From Salinivibrio costicola subsp. costicola ATCC 33508 = LMG 11651 (GTDB lineage: Bacteria; Pseudomonadota; Gammaproteobacteria; Enterobacterales; Vibrionaceae): DNA of 57,853 bases. The position numbers were made by a program, and so were the translations under genes. Positions 1 through 14,151 of this stretch are shown one piece after another. The stretch is taken from assembly GCA_000565345.1 (NCBI GenBank), contig AQOF01000030.1:66-57918 (forward strand), in the 5' to 3' direction. The notes beneath the pieces were generated by a model that did no database searches, was not told the origin of the DNA, and was given only the letters and a program-made list of their open reading frames with translations. The stretch's first letter is position 1. Each line of letters begins with the position of its first letter.

Positions 1-59
1 TTGATCCGAAAAGTGACTTCTTCAAATACATGAAGCAGCCAGATGTGATCGATCAATAA
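1..59 (+). CDS. hflC: HflC C-terminus (partial)
   Basis: The window opens inside a gene whose last codons read DPKSDFFKYMKQPDVIDQ followed by TAA. DPxSDFF(K/R)YM is the typical C-terminal signature of HflC, the membrane-anchored SPFH/prohibitin protein that, with HflK, modulates FtsH protease. The following genes yjeT and purA are the usual hflKC neighbours in gammaproteobacteria, which supports the call. Only 18 residues are visible, so nothing can be said about the rest of the gene. Confidence 0.85.
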   Translation, partial: DPKSDFFKYMKQPDVIDQ

Positions 60-80
60 ATCGTTATCACCGACAGAAAA

Positions 81-110
81 GACAAGGCATCGTGCCTTGT
101 CTTTTTTTTA
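81..110 (+). terminator. Rho-independent terminator after hflC
   Basis: Perfect 9-bp stem GACAAGGCA/TGCCTTGTC with a 3-nt loop followed by eight T residues. It separates hflC from yjeT. Confidence 0.9.
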
Positions 111-157
111 TCGGGTAATGATTGCGCACAGTAGAGTTCAATAAAGGAGAAGGAATC

Positions 158-343
158 ATGATGACATTCTGGGGAGCGCTCGCGCTGGTATTAATTGTCG
201 AGGGGCTGGGGCCTATGTTATTCCCCAAGCAATGGCGACAAATGGTGACCGAGCTGAGTCAGCAGCCGGATAATCAGTTGCGACGTATCGGAGGATGTTT
301 AGTGGTGATTGGCGCTGTATTCGCCTATTCCATCTTAGGTTAA
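158..343 (+). CDS. yjeT: YjeT-like DUF2065 small membrane protein
   Basis: A 61-residue protein of the DUF2065/YjeT family, found between hflC and purA in many gammaproteobacteria; its function is not established. Two hydrophobic segments are visible (about residues 5-20 and 43-60), separated by a short polar loop with the family-typical LFPKQWRQM stretch. I chose ATG 158 (or the adjacent ATG 161) over the TTG at 122 because AAGGAG lies at 144-149, 8 nt upstream. It lies between the hflC terminator and the purA promoter region. Confidence 0.85.
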   Translation: MMTFWGALALVLIVEGLGPMLFPKQWRQMVTELSQQPDNQLRRIGGCLVVIGAVFAYSILG

Positions 344-429
344 CAACGCGGCTGTCAGCTTGACGTGACAAACCCATGGAAAGAAAACGACAATACGGTT
401 AAAAAATAACTGCAACCGAGTTTTTAAGG

Positions 430-1767
<1,338 letters not shown>

Positions 1768-1790
1768 TGCTTGCGCGAAGACAAACCATG

Positions 1791-1819
1791 AAGCCAGCGT
1801 TTAACGCTGGCTTTTTTTA
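1791..1819 (+). terminator. Rho-independent terminator after purA
   Basis: Stem AGCCAGCG/CGCTGGCT with a 5-nt loop, then seven T residues; begins 24 nt past the purA stop. Confidence 0.9.
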
Positions 1820-1882
1820 TCGCTATTGGATGAGGTTGGAACCCAGATCGCCTGGAAAGCGGAAAAAACTTGCCGCCTTTGC

Positions 1883-1909
1883 TAAAGTCACTAAGCAGGA
1901 TGCCGATAC
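1883..1909 (+). promoter_or_regulatory. Sigma-28 (FliA) promoter for motX
   Basis: TAAAGTCA, an 11-nt spacer, then GCCGATAC. This is a near-perfect match to the flagellar sigma-28 consensus TAAAGTTT-N11-GCCGATAA, 62 nt before the motX ATG. The match is seen directly; that FliA drives motX follows from the known late-class control of polar-flagellar motor genes in Vibrio. Confidence 0.85.
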
Positions 1910-1971
1910 AAAAAAGCACACGGTTAGCGCGCGCGTTGCTGTTGGGTTTCTTGGTTGAATAGCGAGTAGGC

Positions 1972-2607
1972 ATGAAGTTTCGAACGCTGAGTTTTTCACT
2001 TTTACTAACGGTAACGACGTTGGCAACAGCAACCGCTAGAGCGGATGTGGGGCCAGCGGTGCCCTTGTATGAAGAAAGTGAACTGATCGCCTTATTCGAG
2101 ACCAACTCACACCTTGAGCGTGTGGAACAAGATGAATGCCAACTCGTACAAGACATCGAAGTACGGGCAACACGTGTGGGGTCTCCCGCCTATGAGTTCT
2201 TGTACGGCGATATGTTGGCGTGGGGCGTATGCGTTGATCAAGATGCCGAGCTCGGTGTGTATTACATGAAACAGGCTGCGCAGCAAGGGTTACCTGCGGC
2301 ATTGGAGCAGCTAGGGCGATACTATGCGAATGGGACCTTGGTGCAGCAAGATCAACGACGCGCGATTCCTTACCTGCGCGAAGCCGCTTCATTGGGGGAT
2401 ACCCGCGCGCGAATTCAACTGGCCGAGTTGCTGGTGGATGACGTCGGTTCACCGCTTGATTATGAGGATGCTTATCGCTGGTTATATCAGACCATTACCG
2501 CAGACTCTGGCACGCGTGATCGTATTGCCGAATTACGCTCAGCGCTTGAAGCGCGAATGCCTCAGAATATTATCGCTCGCGCTAAAAGACGCACCAGTTA
2601 CTGGTAA
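1972..2607 (+). CDS. motX: MotX, sodium-driven flagellar motor protein
   Basis: MotX is a periplasmic T-ring component that, with MotY, is needed to assemble PomA/PomB stators around the sodium-driven polar flagellar motor of Vibrio. The 211-residue product has a signal peptide (residues 1-24, ending TARA), Sel1-like repeats over about residues 70-150 (for example EFLYGDMLAWGVC and ALEQLGRYY), and the two conserved cysteines C56 and C87. The C-terminus ends with the aromatic-rich TSYW. The position right after purA is the Vibrio arrangement. The sigma-28 promoter upstream fits a late flagellar gene. A generic Sel1-repeat protein is the only alternative and is less likely. Confidence 0.92.
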   Translation: MKFRTLSFSLLLTVTTLATATARADVGPAVPLYEESELIALFETNSHLERVEQDECQLVQDIEVRATRVGSPAYEFLYGDMLAWGVCVDQDAELGVYYMKQAAQQGLPAALEQLGRYYANGTLVQQDQRRAIPYLREAASLGDTRARIQLAELLVDDVGSPLDYEDAYRWLYQTITADSGTRDRIAELRSALEARMPQNIIARAKRRTSYW

Positions 2608-2650
2608 CCACCAGCCTCTGACTGTAGGCGATTTTATCGTCAAAATCCGC

Positions 2651-2656
2651 TATACT
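2651..2656 (+). promoter_or_regulatory. Candidate -10 element upstream of rnr
   Basis: TATACT lies in the 218-nt gap between motX and rnr; no convincing -35 partner is seen at 16-18 nt. It is listed because rnr needs a start of its own: motX is in a separate sigma-28 unit. Confidence 0.3.
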
Positions 2657-2825
2657 CCCTTTACTCATCTGTTCCCAATCTGATTTGATATGGCCAGTTC
2701 GCCATGTTCCTCTCGTTGCCTACAAGCAAAGCGCTGAAACAAAACGTCAAACTGCGATCATCGCGGCGCAATCGCGACAGTTAACAGATATAATGAAATC
2801 AACATACGCCAATAGGAAAAGGTCT

Positions 2826-5319
2826 ATGTCGCAAGACACAGGTTCGACAAATAATACGCCAAACAACATCGCTGCGGATCCACACCAGGCCCGTGAAGCT
2901 GAAAAATATGAAAATCCGGTTCCCAGCCGAGAGCACTTGCTGGAAGTTATCCGCAGCTTTAAGGCGCCAGTGAGCCGCGACAATCTGTTTACCCATCTCG
3001 GTTTAGACGGCGATGATCAGTATGAAGGTTTGCGTCGACGCCTGCGTGCGATGGAGCGAGATGGTCAACTCGTGTTTACTCGGCGTAAGTGCTATGCCTT
3101 GCCCGAGCGTCTGGATCTGATTAAAGGGACCGTCATTGGTCACCGTGATGGTTTTGGCTTCTTGCGCCTGAAGGGAAAGGCAATCATGACGATTGGACGT
3201 TACCGTATCATCAAATGCGTAGCGTGATGCATGGCGATGTCATTTTGGCGCAAGGTGTTGGCACCGATAAGCGCGGTCGCCAAGAAGCCCGTGTCGTGCG
3301 AGTGTTGGAAGCACGTCAAGGCCAAATCGTTGGGCGTTATTTTGTCGAAGACGGTATGGGCTTTGTCGTGCCAGACGACAGCCGCCTGGGCCAAGATATC
3401 GTGATTGATAAAGATCACACTCAGGCGCGCGTATGGGCAATGTAGTGGTGGTTGAGATCATGCAACGTCCTACTCGCCAAACCAACCCAATGGGTAAGAT
3501 TGTTGACGTGCTGGGCGAAAACATGGCGCCGGGCATGGAAATTGAAATCGCGATGCGCACCCATGATATTCCTCATCAATGGCCGGATGCCGTGCTCAAG
3601 CAAGTTAAAAGTTTGAACGAGGAAGTGCCGGAAAAAGCGAAAGAAGGCCGCGTTGATCTACGCGATCTGCCGCTGGTGACCATCGACGGTGAAGATGCCC
3701 GTGACTTTGATGATGCGGTCTATTGTGAACGTAAACGTTCTGGTGGCTGGCGTTTGTGGGTGGCAATTGCCGATGTTAGTTACTACGTGCGGCCTGATTC
3801 TGCGCTGGATAAAGAAGCGCAAAACCGCGGTAACTCGGTGTACTTCCCCAACCAAGTGGTGCCCATGTTACCGGAAGTGCTTTCCAACGGCCTATGCTCG
3901 CTCAATCCACAGGTTGATCGTCTATGTATGGTCTGTGAAATGACAATTTCTGAGTCAGGCGCACTATCCGGCTACAAGCACTATGAAGCAGTGATGAACT
4001 CACATGCGCGTTTAACCTACACCAAGGTGTCTAACATCTTAGAGGGTGATGATACCTTGCGAGAGCGTTATCACACCTTGGTTCCACATCTAGAAACCTT
4101 GCACGATATGTACAAGGTGCTCAGTGGGGCTCGCCAACAACGCGGCGCCATTGAGTTTGAGACAGTAGAAACCCAATTTATTTTCAACGCACAGCGTAAA
4201 ATCGACCGTATTGTGCCGGTGGAGCGCAACGATGCGCACAAGATCATCGAAGAATGTATGATCCTTGCCAACGTCGCCTCTGCGCGTTTTGTCGAGAAGC
4301 ACAAAGAGCCAGCATTATATCGCGTTCACGAAGCACCGGGTGAAGAACGTCTTAGTGGCTTTAAAGATTTCTTAGGCGAGTTAGGCTTGAGCCTGAGTGG
4401 CGGCCTAGAGCCGACGCCGAAAGATTACGCGGCACTGATGCACGTGGTCCATGGTCGCGCGGACAGTGAGCTTATCCAGACCATGTTGCTCCGCTCGATG
4501 AAGCAAGCTGTGTATCAAGCGGATAACCAAGGTCACTTTGGTTTGGCGCTAAAACAATACGCCCACTTTACCTCGCCCATCCGTCGTTATCCGGATTTAC
4601 TGTTGCACCGTGCGCTTAAATACTTGATTGCCAAGCAGGCGGGCAAAAACCAGGATCGCTGGACCCCGACCGGTGGCTACCACTACTCATTTGACGATAT
4701 GGATGTGCTCGGCGAGCAGTGTTCGAAAACCGAGCGTCGCGCCGATGATGCCACCCGTGATGTGTCGGATTGGCTTAAATGCGAATATATGCAAGATCAC
4801 GTTGGCGATGAACTGGAAGGTGTGATTGCCAATGTCACCGGCTTTGGCTTCTTTGTTCGCCTCAATGAGCTGCATATCGATGGTCTGGTGCATATTTCTA
4901 ACCTCGATAACGATTACTATCGCTTTGATATGGTAGGTCAGCGTCTGGTGGGCGAAGGCTCTGGCCGCGTGTTCCGACTTGGCGATCAGGTAACGGTTAA
5001 AGTGCTGTCAGTGAATCTTGATGAGCGACAAATTGACTTTGAACTGGTAGGCTCTGAGCGCAAAGCCCGTCGCCCGGGTAAAACCGAACGCGATAAGCGC
5101 AAAAAAGGTCGTGCGGAGTCGAATAAAGATCCGCAAGCGCGCCGTGAGCGAACCTCGGTACGCCAACAGCTTAAACGCGGTGCGGTGCCCAGTGTTGAGG
5201 GGGATAAGGCGCCGGCGGATAAGCCAAGCAAAAAGAGTAAAGTAAAGTCGCCTGCGCAAAAAGCACGCAAGAAAAAGGCGAAAAAACAAAAAGCCGAAGC
5301 GGGTAACAAAAAGAAGTAA
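2826..5319 (+). CDS. rnr: Ribonuclease R (two apparent frameshifts)
   Basis: RNase R, a processive 3'-5' exoribonuclease that degrades structured RNA. Order of domains: helix-turn-helix and cold-shock regions, RNB catalytic domain with the metal-binding [13 protein letters not shown] motif, an S1 domain ([15 protein letters not shown]), and a lysine-rich tail of about 85 residues. The frame breaks at about 3171-3181 (one base missing, near GGGAAAGG) and at about 3425-3433 (one base missing, near GCGCGCGT). Restoring both gives 831 residues, close to the 813 of E. coli. The ATG at 2826 (MSQD) matches the family start and has AAGG upstream; an in-frame ATG at 2793 is possible. rlmB follows 3 nt after the stop, as in E. 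coli. Confidence 0.93.
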
Positions 5320-5322
5320 ATC

Positions 5323-6056
5323 ATGAGTAGTGAAGTTATTTACGGCATTCATGCCGTCCAAGCGATTTTAGCAACCGATCCTTCCCGCTTTATTGAAGTG
5401 ATGGTATTAAAAGGGCGTCAAGACGAGCGTTTGGTCCCCGTGCTCAATGACATTGCGATGCTGGGCGTGAGTATTCAGCAAGTGGGCCGCAAAGCGTTAG
5501 ACGACAAAACTCAAGGTGCGTCGCATCAGGGGATTGTGGCCCGTGTCAAACCGGGTCGTCAGTACAACGAGAATGACTTGGAGGCGATCCTCGCCAATAC
5601 CGAGACCCCCTTGTTGCTGGTGCTGGATGGGGTAACTGACCCCCACAATTTGGGGGCTTGCCTGCGCACTGCCGATGCAGCCGGAGTGAGTGCGGTCATC
5701 GTTCCGAAAGATAAATCTGCTCAGCTTAACGCGACGGCCCGCAAAGTGGCCTGTGGCGCAGCTGAAGTGGTGCCTTTGGTGCGTGTTACTAACTTGGCGC
5801 GTTCAATGCGGACGCTCAAAGAGCAGGGCGTGTGGTTTGTGGGCACCGCCGGTGAAGCCGATCATGATGTCTACGACACCAAATTAGTGGGCCGCTAGCC
5901 TTAGTGATGGGCGCGGAAGGAGACGGCATGCGCCGTTTGACCCGTGAAACCTGTGATGAGCTAATTCGTATTCCCATGTCAGGAAGCGTATCGAGCTTGA
6001 ACGTATCCGTGGCAACTGGTGTCTGTTTGTATGAAGCGGTGCGTCAGCGTCGTTAA
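5323..6056 (+). CDS. rlmB: 23S rRNA Gm2251 2'-O-methyltransferase RlmB (one frameshift)
   Basis: RlmB (SpoU/TrmH family) methylates the ribose of G2251 in 23S rRNA using S-adenosylmethionine. A substrate-binding N-terminal domain is followed by the SpoU motifs [14 protein letters not shown] (motif 1) and, after the break, [11 protein letters not shown] and SLNVSVATG (motifs 2 and 3). The frame breaks at about 5886-5892, where GTGGGCCGCT appears to lack one G or C; the corrected protein is 244 residues against 243 in E. coli. It sits 3 nt after rnr and is probably translationally coupled. Confidence 0.93.
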
Positions 6057-6084
6057 GTGCCTTGTCTCTTGTCCACCGTTGAAG

Positions 6085-6110
6085 AAAAACGCCCCTGTTG
6101 GGGCGTTTTG
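6085..6110 (+). terminator. Bidirectional terminator between rlmB and the chitin operon
   Basis: AAAACGCCCC/GGGGCGTTTT stem with a 4-nt loop; A-tract on one side and T-tract on the other, so it can act on both converging units. Confidence 0.85.
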
Positions 6111-6133
6111 TCATTGAGGGAAGTGAGAAACCG

Positions 6134-8763
<2,630 letters not shown>

Positions 8764-8772
8764 GTTTGCTCC

Positions 8773-9777
8773 TTATTGTGTCACGCGTTGCCAAACAAGG
8801 GCAGCGCCGGGTTGCTCGTTGCGTGTCCACCATTTTGCTTGGTAGATGTTGTCGCCGTGGCGCATCACCCCGATACGCAAGGGCTCGTTAGCTTGTTTTT
8901 CGATAAGGCTCGCCAGTGCGTGTGGCCAATTCGCCACATTTTGGTCCGTCAGGGTGAGAGTGACATCCACCACTTCTTGGCCTTGGCGGTTGTGCAAGCG
9001 GGCACGCACGCGATCGCCCAATGCTGCCATTTGTGGATGTGGGATAAAGTAGCCCAGCTCATGCCATTGGGCGGGTGCGGGCTGACTAGGGGTGATGGTG
9101 ATGTCGGCACAGTTGTAGAAGCCTTCTCCGGCCGGATCAATACGTTGCCAACGGCTATAGAGAATGGCATCACCTTGACGATCGGCGGGCAGGGTTACGG
9201 TCATCTCGTAATACCGGTTACCGTCATCGCCGACCACAATGGGCAGGTTGCCAAAGGTGTCGATCTTTTCGAGATCATCCCACGTCAGCGCATCGGTCGC
9301 GCCGTTGTAATCTGGCTTGGTCAGATAAATTTCCCAGAAACTTGGATCGTGAGGAGTGGTGGCGCGAAAGCGCACGTCAATTTGGCCATTGCCATCTGGG
9401 GTGATCTCGGTCCGTTGCCAATCCGGTGAGGGCAAACTGATCCCGGCTTTATTAGGATCGCCGGCACCACATAAGTTGCCATCGGTAACGGCCGCTTTCA
9501 CCGCATCCATATTGCGATAATCCGCCACCAATTGCGCTGATTCGTGGTGTTGTACAAACGGGTAGTGCCCCGATTCTAAGAACGCAGTGCGACAGGCGGC
9601 GTTGGGGATTCGTGAACCATCTGAAGGCCACCAATAGCCCCCTTGCTCGTGACAAATCGCTTGGCGGGCTTTGGGGCTTTCCAAATAACCATGCGCCATC
9701 ACCTGTGTGCTGCTTGCGACCAGCGCAAGGGCCACGGCGGTGCGGCAGGAAAGTTGAGTAAACGAAGACTTGAACAT
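8773..9777 (-). CDS. AA10 lytic polysaccharide monooxygenase, chitin-active
   Basis: Copper enzyme that oxidatively cleaves crystalline chitin and opens it to chitinases. The 334-residue protein has a signal peptide ending VMA at residue 28, so that mature His29 (HGYLESPKAR) forms the copper brace with His143 (in TTPHDPSFW). The AA10 domain occupies about residues 29-215. A middle region leads to a C-terminal CBM5/12 module (about 298-334, AKWWT). The family includes Serratia CBP21 and Vibrio GbpA; this one has fewer modules than GbpA. The frame is intact and the start has GGAG upstream. It lies between two chitinases in one transcription unit. Confidence 0.93.
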   Translation of the reverse strand: MFKSSFTQLSCRTAVALALVASSTQVMAHGYLESPKARQAICHEQGGYWWPSDGSRIPNAACRTAFLESGHYPFVQHHESAQLVADYRNMDAVKAAVTDGNLCGAGDPNKAGISLPSPDWQRTEITPDGNGQIDVRFRATTPHDPSFWEIYLTKPDYNGATDALTWDDLEKIDTFGNLPIVVGDDGNRYYEMTVTLPADRQGDAILYSRWQRIDPAGEGFYNCADITITPSQPAPAQWHELGYFIPHPQMAALGDRVRARLHNRQGQEVVDVTLTLTDQNVANWPHALASLIEKQANEPLRIGVMRHGDNIYQAKWWTRNEQPGAALVWQRVTQ

Positions 9778-9790
9778 AACGACTCCTTAA

Positions 9791-9809
9791 CGGGGGCACG
9801 CGGCCCCCG
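9791..9809 (-). other. GC-rich intergenic hairpin in the chitin operon
   Basis: CGGGGGC/GCCCCCG, a 7-bp perfect stem with a 5-nt loop, in the 52-nt gap between the first chitinase and the LPMO gene. There is no T-tract on either strand, so a terminator is unlikely; an mRNA-stabilising or processing hairpin is possible. Confidence 0.6.
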
Positions 9810-9829
9810 CATTCAAGACCAGAAATGGA

Positions 9830-12653
9830 TTAGAGGCTGCAGACTTGGCGCCAAGCTTGACCACCGGGTGCTGCTTGGGTCCACCATTTGGCTTCCCATA
9901 CCGCATCTTGGTAGATAAGTTGGTCGCCACCGCTGGCATGGTTGCCACCATTGGGCCAGTTGGGGTAGGTACTCAGCTCGCGACATCGACGCCGGGACAC
10001 TGAGTGTCGCCACCACTTTGACCGGTGCTACCGGGTAGCGCAGGCGGAAGGCTTGGATACTCCTGCTTTACCGCATAGCGCTGGCCATCTTTTTCGATGG
10101 TGATATTGGTCGGGTTAGTGATCGGCATGTAGTACATCACCTGTGTGTCCAAGGTTTCACCCGGCTTAAAGCTTTGCTCTATGCCACCCCATTCGTTGAT
10201 CAAGGTGATGGCAAAGCGATGATGCGTGGCATCAAACCCGCCGATGTTGTTACCACTGGCATTGCTGCTATCACGCACGACTTCCATGCGCAGCTTTTTC
10301 TGGGCGTTCCAGTCAGATTTAAAAATGGCCGAGGTTGAAACCGGCACATCAAAGCTGATGGTGGCGCCCGATAAGTCCAGATCGGAGTGGTTGGTAAAGC
10401 GGAACGTGGGGCGGATAGGGTAGTTGTCATCGCCCACTGGGAAGTTCAGCGCGTCAAACGTGACATCCACTTGCTCGCTTGGCACTTGGAAATTGGCGTC
10501 GCCACGTTGTAGCGAGTAGTCGCTGCCGGATTGCTTAAAGGTTTGGTACGCCAGCGAGGTCAGGGTGTCACCCATAAAATAGGCTTGACGCTGATCATCA
10601 TAGCGATAATCCCCCGCCAGCTCCCAGAACATCACCCCGCCTAGCCTTTGTTGACTACGTAGTCCACTTTCTCGGCCATTGAGGTTTCGTCTTCCATCGA
10701 CAGGAATACACGTTTTTCCTCGTTCCAAACCCATGGCGCTTTGGCGATGTCATCGTAGTAACGCTGATAACTACCAGTAAGGCGATCAGTGGGGTCTTGC
10801 TCAGGGTCGAGTCCGTATTCCGCCGCATAGGCCGGTAGTTTGCCGTCGAGCAGGTTTTTCACATGCCACAATGGGTTAGACCCTGCAGGCACTTCGTTAC
10901 CGAGCTCGTCCACATCATGCCAAAGGTTATCTATCCCGACTGCACCGTTGCCGCATTTGTTTTTCTCACCGACACCGGTGCCGGCAGGGCACTCACTTTG
11001 GTTTGGCAGTGGCGCGCGTCCCCAAAGGCCTTTATCGCCGCCTTGTACGTCTTTAAAGCCGCGGGTGTAATACGGGATACCGATATTGATACGCCCGGGT
11101 GACATACCGCCCATAAAGTAGGTTGCTGCCCAGTCGGTATTTAAATAACCAATTCCCTCGAACTCAGGGGTTTGGTAGACATTCCACTGTTTAAGCTCCG
11201 AGTCTTCGCCGGTGTCGTACAGCGGCGCTTGATGGCCAACATGATCGTTCCATGCCCCATGTAGGTCATAGCTCATGATGTTGACGTAATCTAAGTATTG
11301 GGTGGCTTGGAAGGTTTCCATGCCGCGCAATAAGTAACCCGATGACGGTGCGGCGATGGTCAGCATATAGTGCTTGTCATCTTGCGCACTGGCTTTATCG
11401 AGTGCTTCACGCAGTGACTTCATCAGCACTTGATAGGATTTATTCAAGTGCGCACGACGTAGGTTGGAGTACTCGAAATCGTCAGGGTGGCCAGAGTCTT
11501 TCATTGACGATGGGTATTCATAATCAATGTCGAGACCATCAAAGCCATACTGGCGCAAGAAGGCGACGGCACTGTCGGTGAAAGCTTTAATGCCAGCGTG
11601 GTTGACGCTGCCATCGGCATTGGTGGTCATGGTATAGAAACCGCCACTGTCGATGCGCTCGCCGTTTTCACCGAAGTAGCCCCCGGTTTCGGCCCAGCCG
11701 CCCACGGAGATCAGCGTTTTCACGTCGGGGTGCTGCTTCTTATACTTGTTGAGCAAGTTAAAGTGGCCTTTGTACGGCAGGGTCGGATCCATCTCTGCGC
11801 CGGCCACGCCCGGCCAAGTCATCTGGGTCGCGGGGTTGTCGGGGGCATTGGGATCGCCGATAGACAGTTGGTTGTCCGCGTTGATGTGGGCAAAGGCGTA
11901 GTTAATGTGGGTGATCTTGTCCCAAGGAATATCGCTGACTAAATAAGCAGGCTGGCCGTTGGCACCGTTTCGCCAGCTAGTGAAATAACCGATGACACGG
12001 CGAGGGTGATCGGCCCCCATGTCTTCAAGGCCGTTTTCGTCATACACAGAGCAATACGGCACCTCGACATCTGGGGTGGTGTATAAACCAGCCGGACGAC
12101 AGGTATACTCATCGCCGCCGGTTTGGTCATCACCCACCACCTGTTGCAATGTCTGGATGTCGGTAGCGCCTTTGTCGTCGGTCACGGTGAGAGTAAATGT
12201 AAAACGCCCCGTTTGTTCGGCTTGCCAGCGAATGGCGGTTGCTTCTGCACCTTCATACAATAGGGTGTCGCCTTGTGAGAGCGCGAATGAGGTCACTGTG
12301 CCATCAGTGTCGGTCCCGGCAAGGGTGAAAGTGAGTGTGTCACCAACCTCAATCGGTCCAGACGGGGACACGGTTAAGGTTGCGGTAGGGGCTTGGTTGA
12401 CGCTGCCAGCGCACTGGCCGAGGATTTTCCACGCTTTCCATTCGCCAGATTGGGTGGCCGGGTCGGCTTGCGTCCACCACCTCGCTTCATAGGCGGTGTT
12501 ATCTGTTTTTACTTGATCCCCTTTAGTGTAGGTATTGCCATTCTGCCAATCGGATAATGGCTGGCAATCAACTGCAGCGTGTACGCTGGGGCTACTTAAT
12601 GCGAGCCCTGCCAAACCAAGTGCGACCATACGCGATGGTGTTACTATCTTCAT
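9830..12653 (-). CDS. Multidomain GH18 chitinase/chitodextrinase (two frameshifts)
   Basis: Secreted GH18 chitinase, corrected length 941 residues. Order: signal peptide (1-26, ending SVHA); CBM5/12 module (ARWWT); a PKD-like module; a GH18 barrel with catalytic DGLDIDYE and the conserved GVMFWELAGDY near its end; a chitinase C-type beta domain; a second CBM5/12 module (AKWWT). The frame breaks at about 10637-10640 and about 9978-9982, one base missing at each. ATG 12653 was preferred over the TTG at 12665 because GGAG lies 6 nt upstream of it. It resembles Vibrio ChiA-1-like chitinases, but the exact orthologue is not certain. It is the first gene of the chitin operon. Confidence 0.88.
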
Positions 12654-12683
12654 ATTTTGCTCCAAAAATTTTTGAAACGAATT

Positions 12684-12709
12684 TCATCAATACAGTCAGT
12701 GATTGATGA
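12684..12709 (-). promoter_or_regulatory. Inverted repeat upstream of the chitin operon
   Basis: TCATCAAT and ATTGATGA, an 8-bp perfect dyad with a 10-nt spacer, 31 nt upstream of the first chitinase start. It could be an operator or a 5'-UTR hairpin; no known regulator motif was recognised. Confidence 0.4.
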
Positions 12710-12901
12710 GGTCTTCCCCTACGCTTTTTGCACTAAAAACGGCTTTTCCGCTCAAGCATAGGCAATAAAAAGATTATTTTGGGCATTAACTGCCAAGAAA
12801 AGGAGGCGGGAATGTCATAATTTGAGCGCGGGTTCAGAAATTAATTATCGGTAAAAAAGAAGTGCATCAATAGCGTGATGTTGGTGGGAAATTAAACAAA
12901 C

Positions 12902-12931
12902 TTGACAGTTTGCAGGCTTGATTTCTTATTT
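12902..12931 (+). promoter_or_regulatory. Candidate sigma-70 promoter of the rpsF operon
   Basis: Perfect -35 TTGACA at 12902-12907 with an AT-rich -10 (CTTATT/TTATTT) 17-18 nt further on. The resulting leader is about 185 nt and includes the structured element at 13040. Confidence 0.5.
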
Positions 12932-13039
12932 TTTTTGAAATTGGTCATTCTTTTTCGGGGGTTCATGGAACAACCAACCGATAAAGACAAAATCCGTTTG
13001 CTTATGACGCTGCTATTCTGTACTATCTCGCGCCTGATT

Positions 13040-13084
13040 CTCGGTCTTTTCTTTTCCGTTCCTTGCTTCCGCTGGACGACCGAG
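13040..13084 (+). promoter_or_regulatory. rpsF leader hairpin (likely S6:S18 autoregulatory element)
   Basis: CTCGGTC pairs with GACCGAG across a 31-nt interior that contains two CCG trinucleotides, ending 39 nt before the rpsF start. Leaders of rpsF operons are known to bind the S6:S18 complex through a stem with a conserved CCG. The pairing is seen directly; identity as that element is inferred from position. Confidence 0.55.
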
Positions 13085-13123
13085 CCAATTGTGGAAGCTG
13101 ATTAATCCGTAAGGAGCAACTCA

Positions 13124-13564
13124 ATGCGTCATTACGAAATCGTATTCATGGTGCACCCTGATCAGAGCGAGCAAGTTGCTGGCATGATCGAGCGTTACAC
13201 TGCGTCTATTAAAGATGCAGGCGGTCAGATCCACCGTCTAGAAGACTGGGGCCGTCGCCAACTGGCTTACCCAATCAACAAACTGCACAAAGCACACTAC
13301 GTTATGATGAACGTAGAAGCCGAGCAGGCTGTGATTGACGAGCTAGAAAGCATGTTCCGCTTCAACGACGCAGTGATCCGTAACATGATCATGCGTACTA
13401 AAGACGCTATCACTGAGCCATCTGTCATGATGAAGGCTAAAGAAGAGCGTACTGCTAAGCGTGAAGATCGCCCTGAGCGTGAAGAGCGTGCGGAAGCGAA
13501 GCCAGAAGCAAAAGCGGAAGCTGAAGCTGAAGCTGAAGCTGAAGGCGAAAACGCAGCTGAGTAA
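13124..13564 (+). CDS. rpsF: 30S ribosomal protein bS6
   Basis: bS6 binds the 30S platform with bS18. The 146-residue product starts [18 protein letters not shown], typical of the family, and has a strong AAGGAG site. The core ends near residue 110. The C-terminal tail is an unusually regular Glu/Ala-rich extension (about residues 110-146) encoded partly by four tandem GAAGCT hexamers at 13517-13540. In E. coli the bS6 tail is poly-glutamylated by RimK; this tail is a plausible substrate but that is inference. First gene of rpsF-priB-rpsR-rplI. Confidence 0.97.
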   Translation: MRHYEIVFMVHPDQSEQVAGMIERYTASIKDAGGQIHRLEDWGRRQLAYPINKLHKAHYVMMNVEAEQAVIDELESMFRFNDAVIRNMIMRTKDAITEPSVMMKAKEERTAKREDRPEREERAEAKPEAKAEAEAEAEAEGENAAE

Positions 13565-13572
13565 TTGCTGTG

Positions 13573-14119
<547 letters not shown>

Positions 14120-14151
14120 TCGGAACTGTCCAAGTTAGAGAGGATTGAAGA

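Larger units (their letters stand above)
12654..13123. other. Divergent control region between chitin operon and rpsF operon
   Basis: 470 nt without a gene. The left half should hold the chitin-operon promoter (minus strand); I see an 8-bp inverted repeat at 12684-12709 but no convincing -35/-10 pair. The right half holds the rpsF promoter (12902) and the structured rpsF leader (13040-13084). A 67-codon open frame at 12902-13105 is not supported as a gene. Confidence 0.6.

Noticed and set aside
3165-3185. Programmed frameshift in rnr
   Set aside because: No slippery heptamer or downstream structure typical of recoding, and similar breaks occur in 17 other unrelated genes.
9452-9799. Reading frames antisense or out of frame within the chitin operon and other genes
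   Set aside because: They lie within strongly supported genes and show arginine/serine-rich shadow composition without ribosome sites.
12902-13105. 67-codon frame upstream of rpsF as a gene
   Set aside because: It overlaps the promoter and structured leader, lacks a ribosome site and has a non-protein-like composition.
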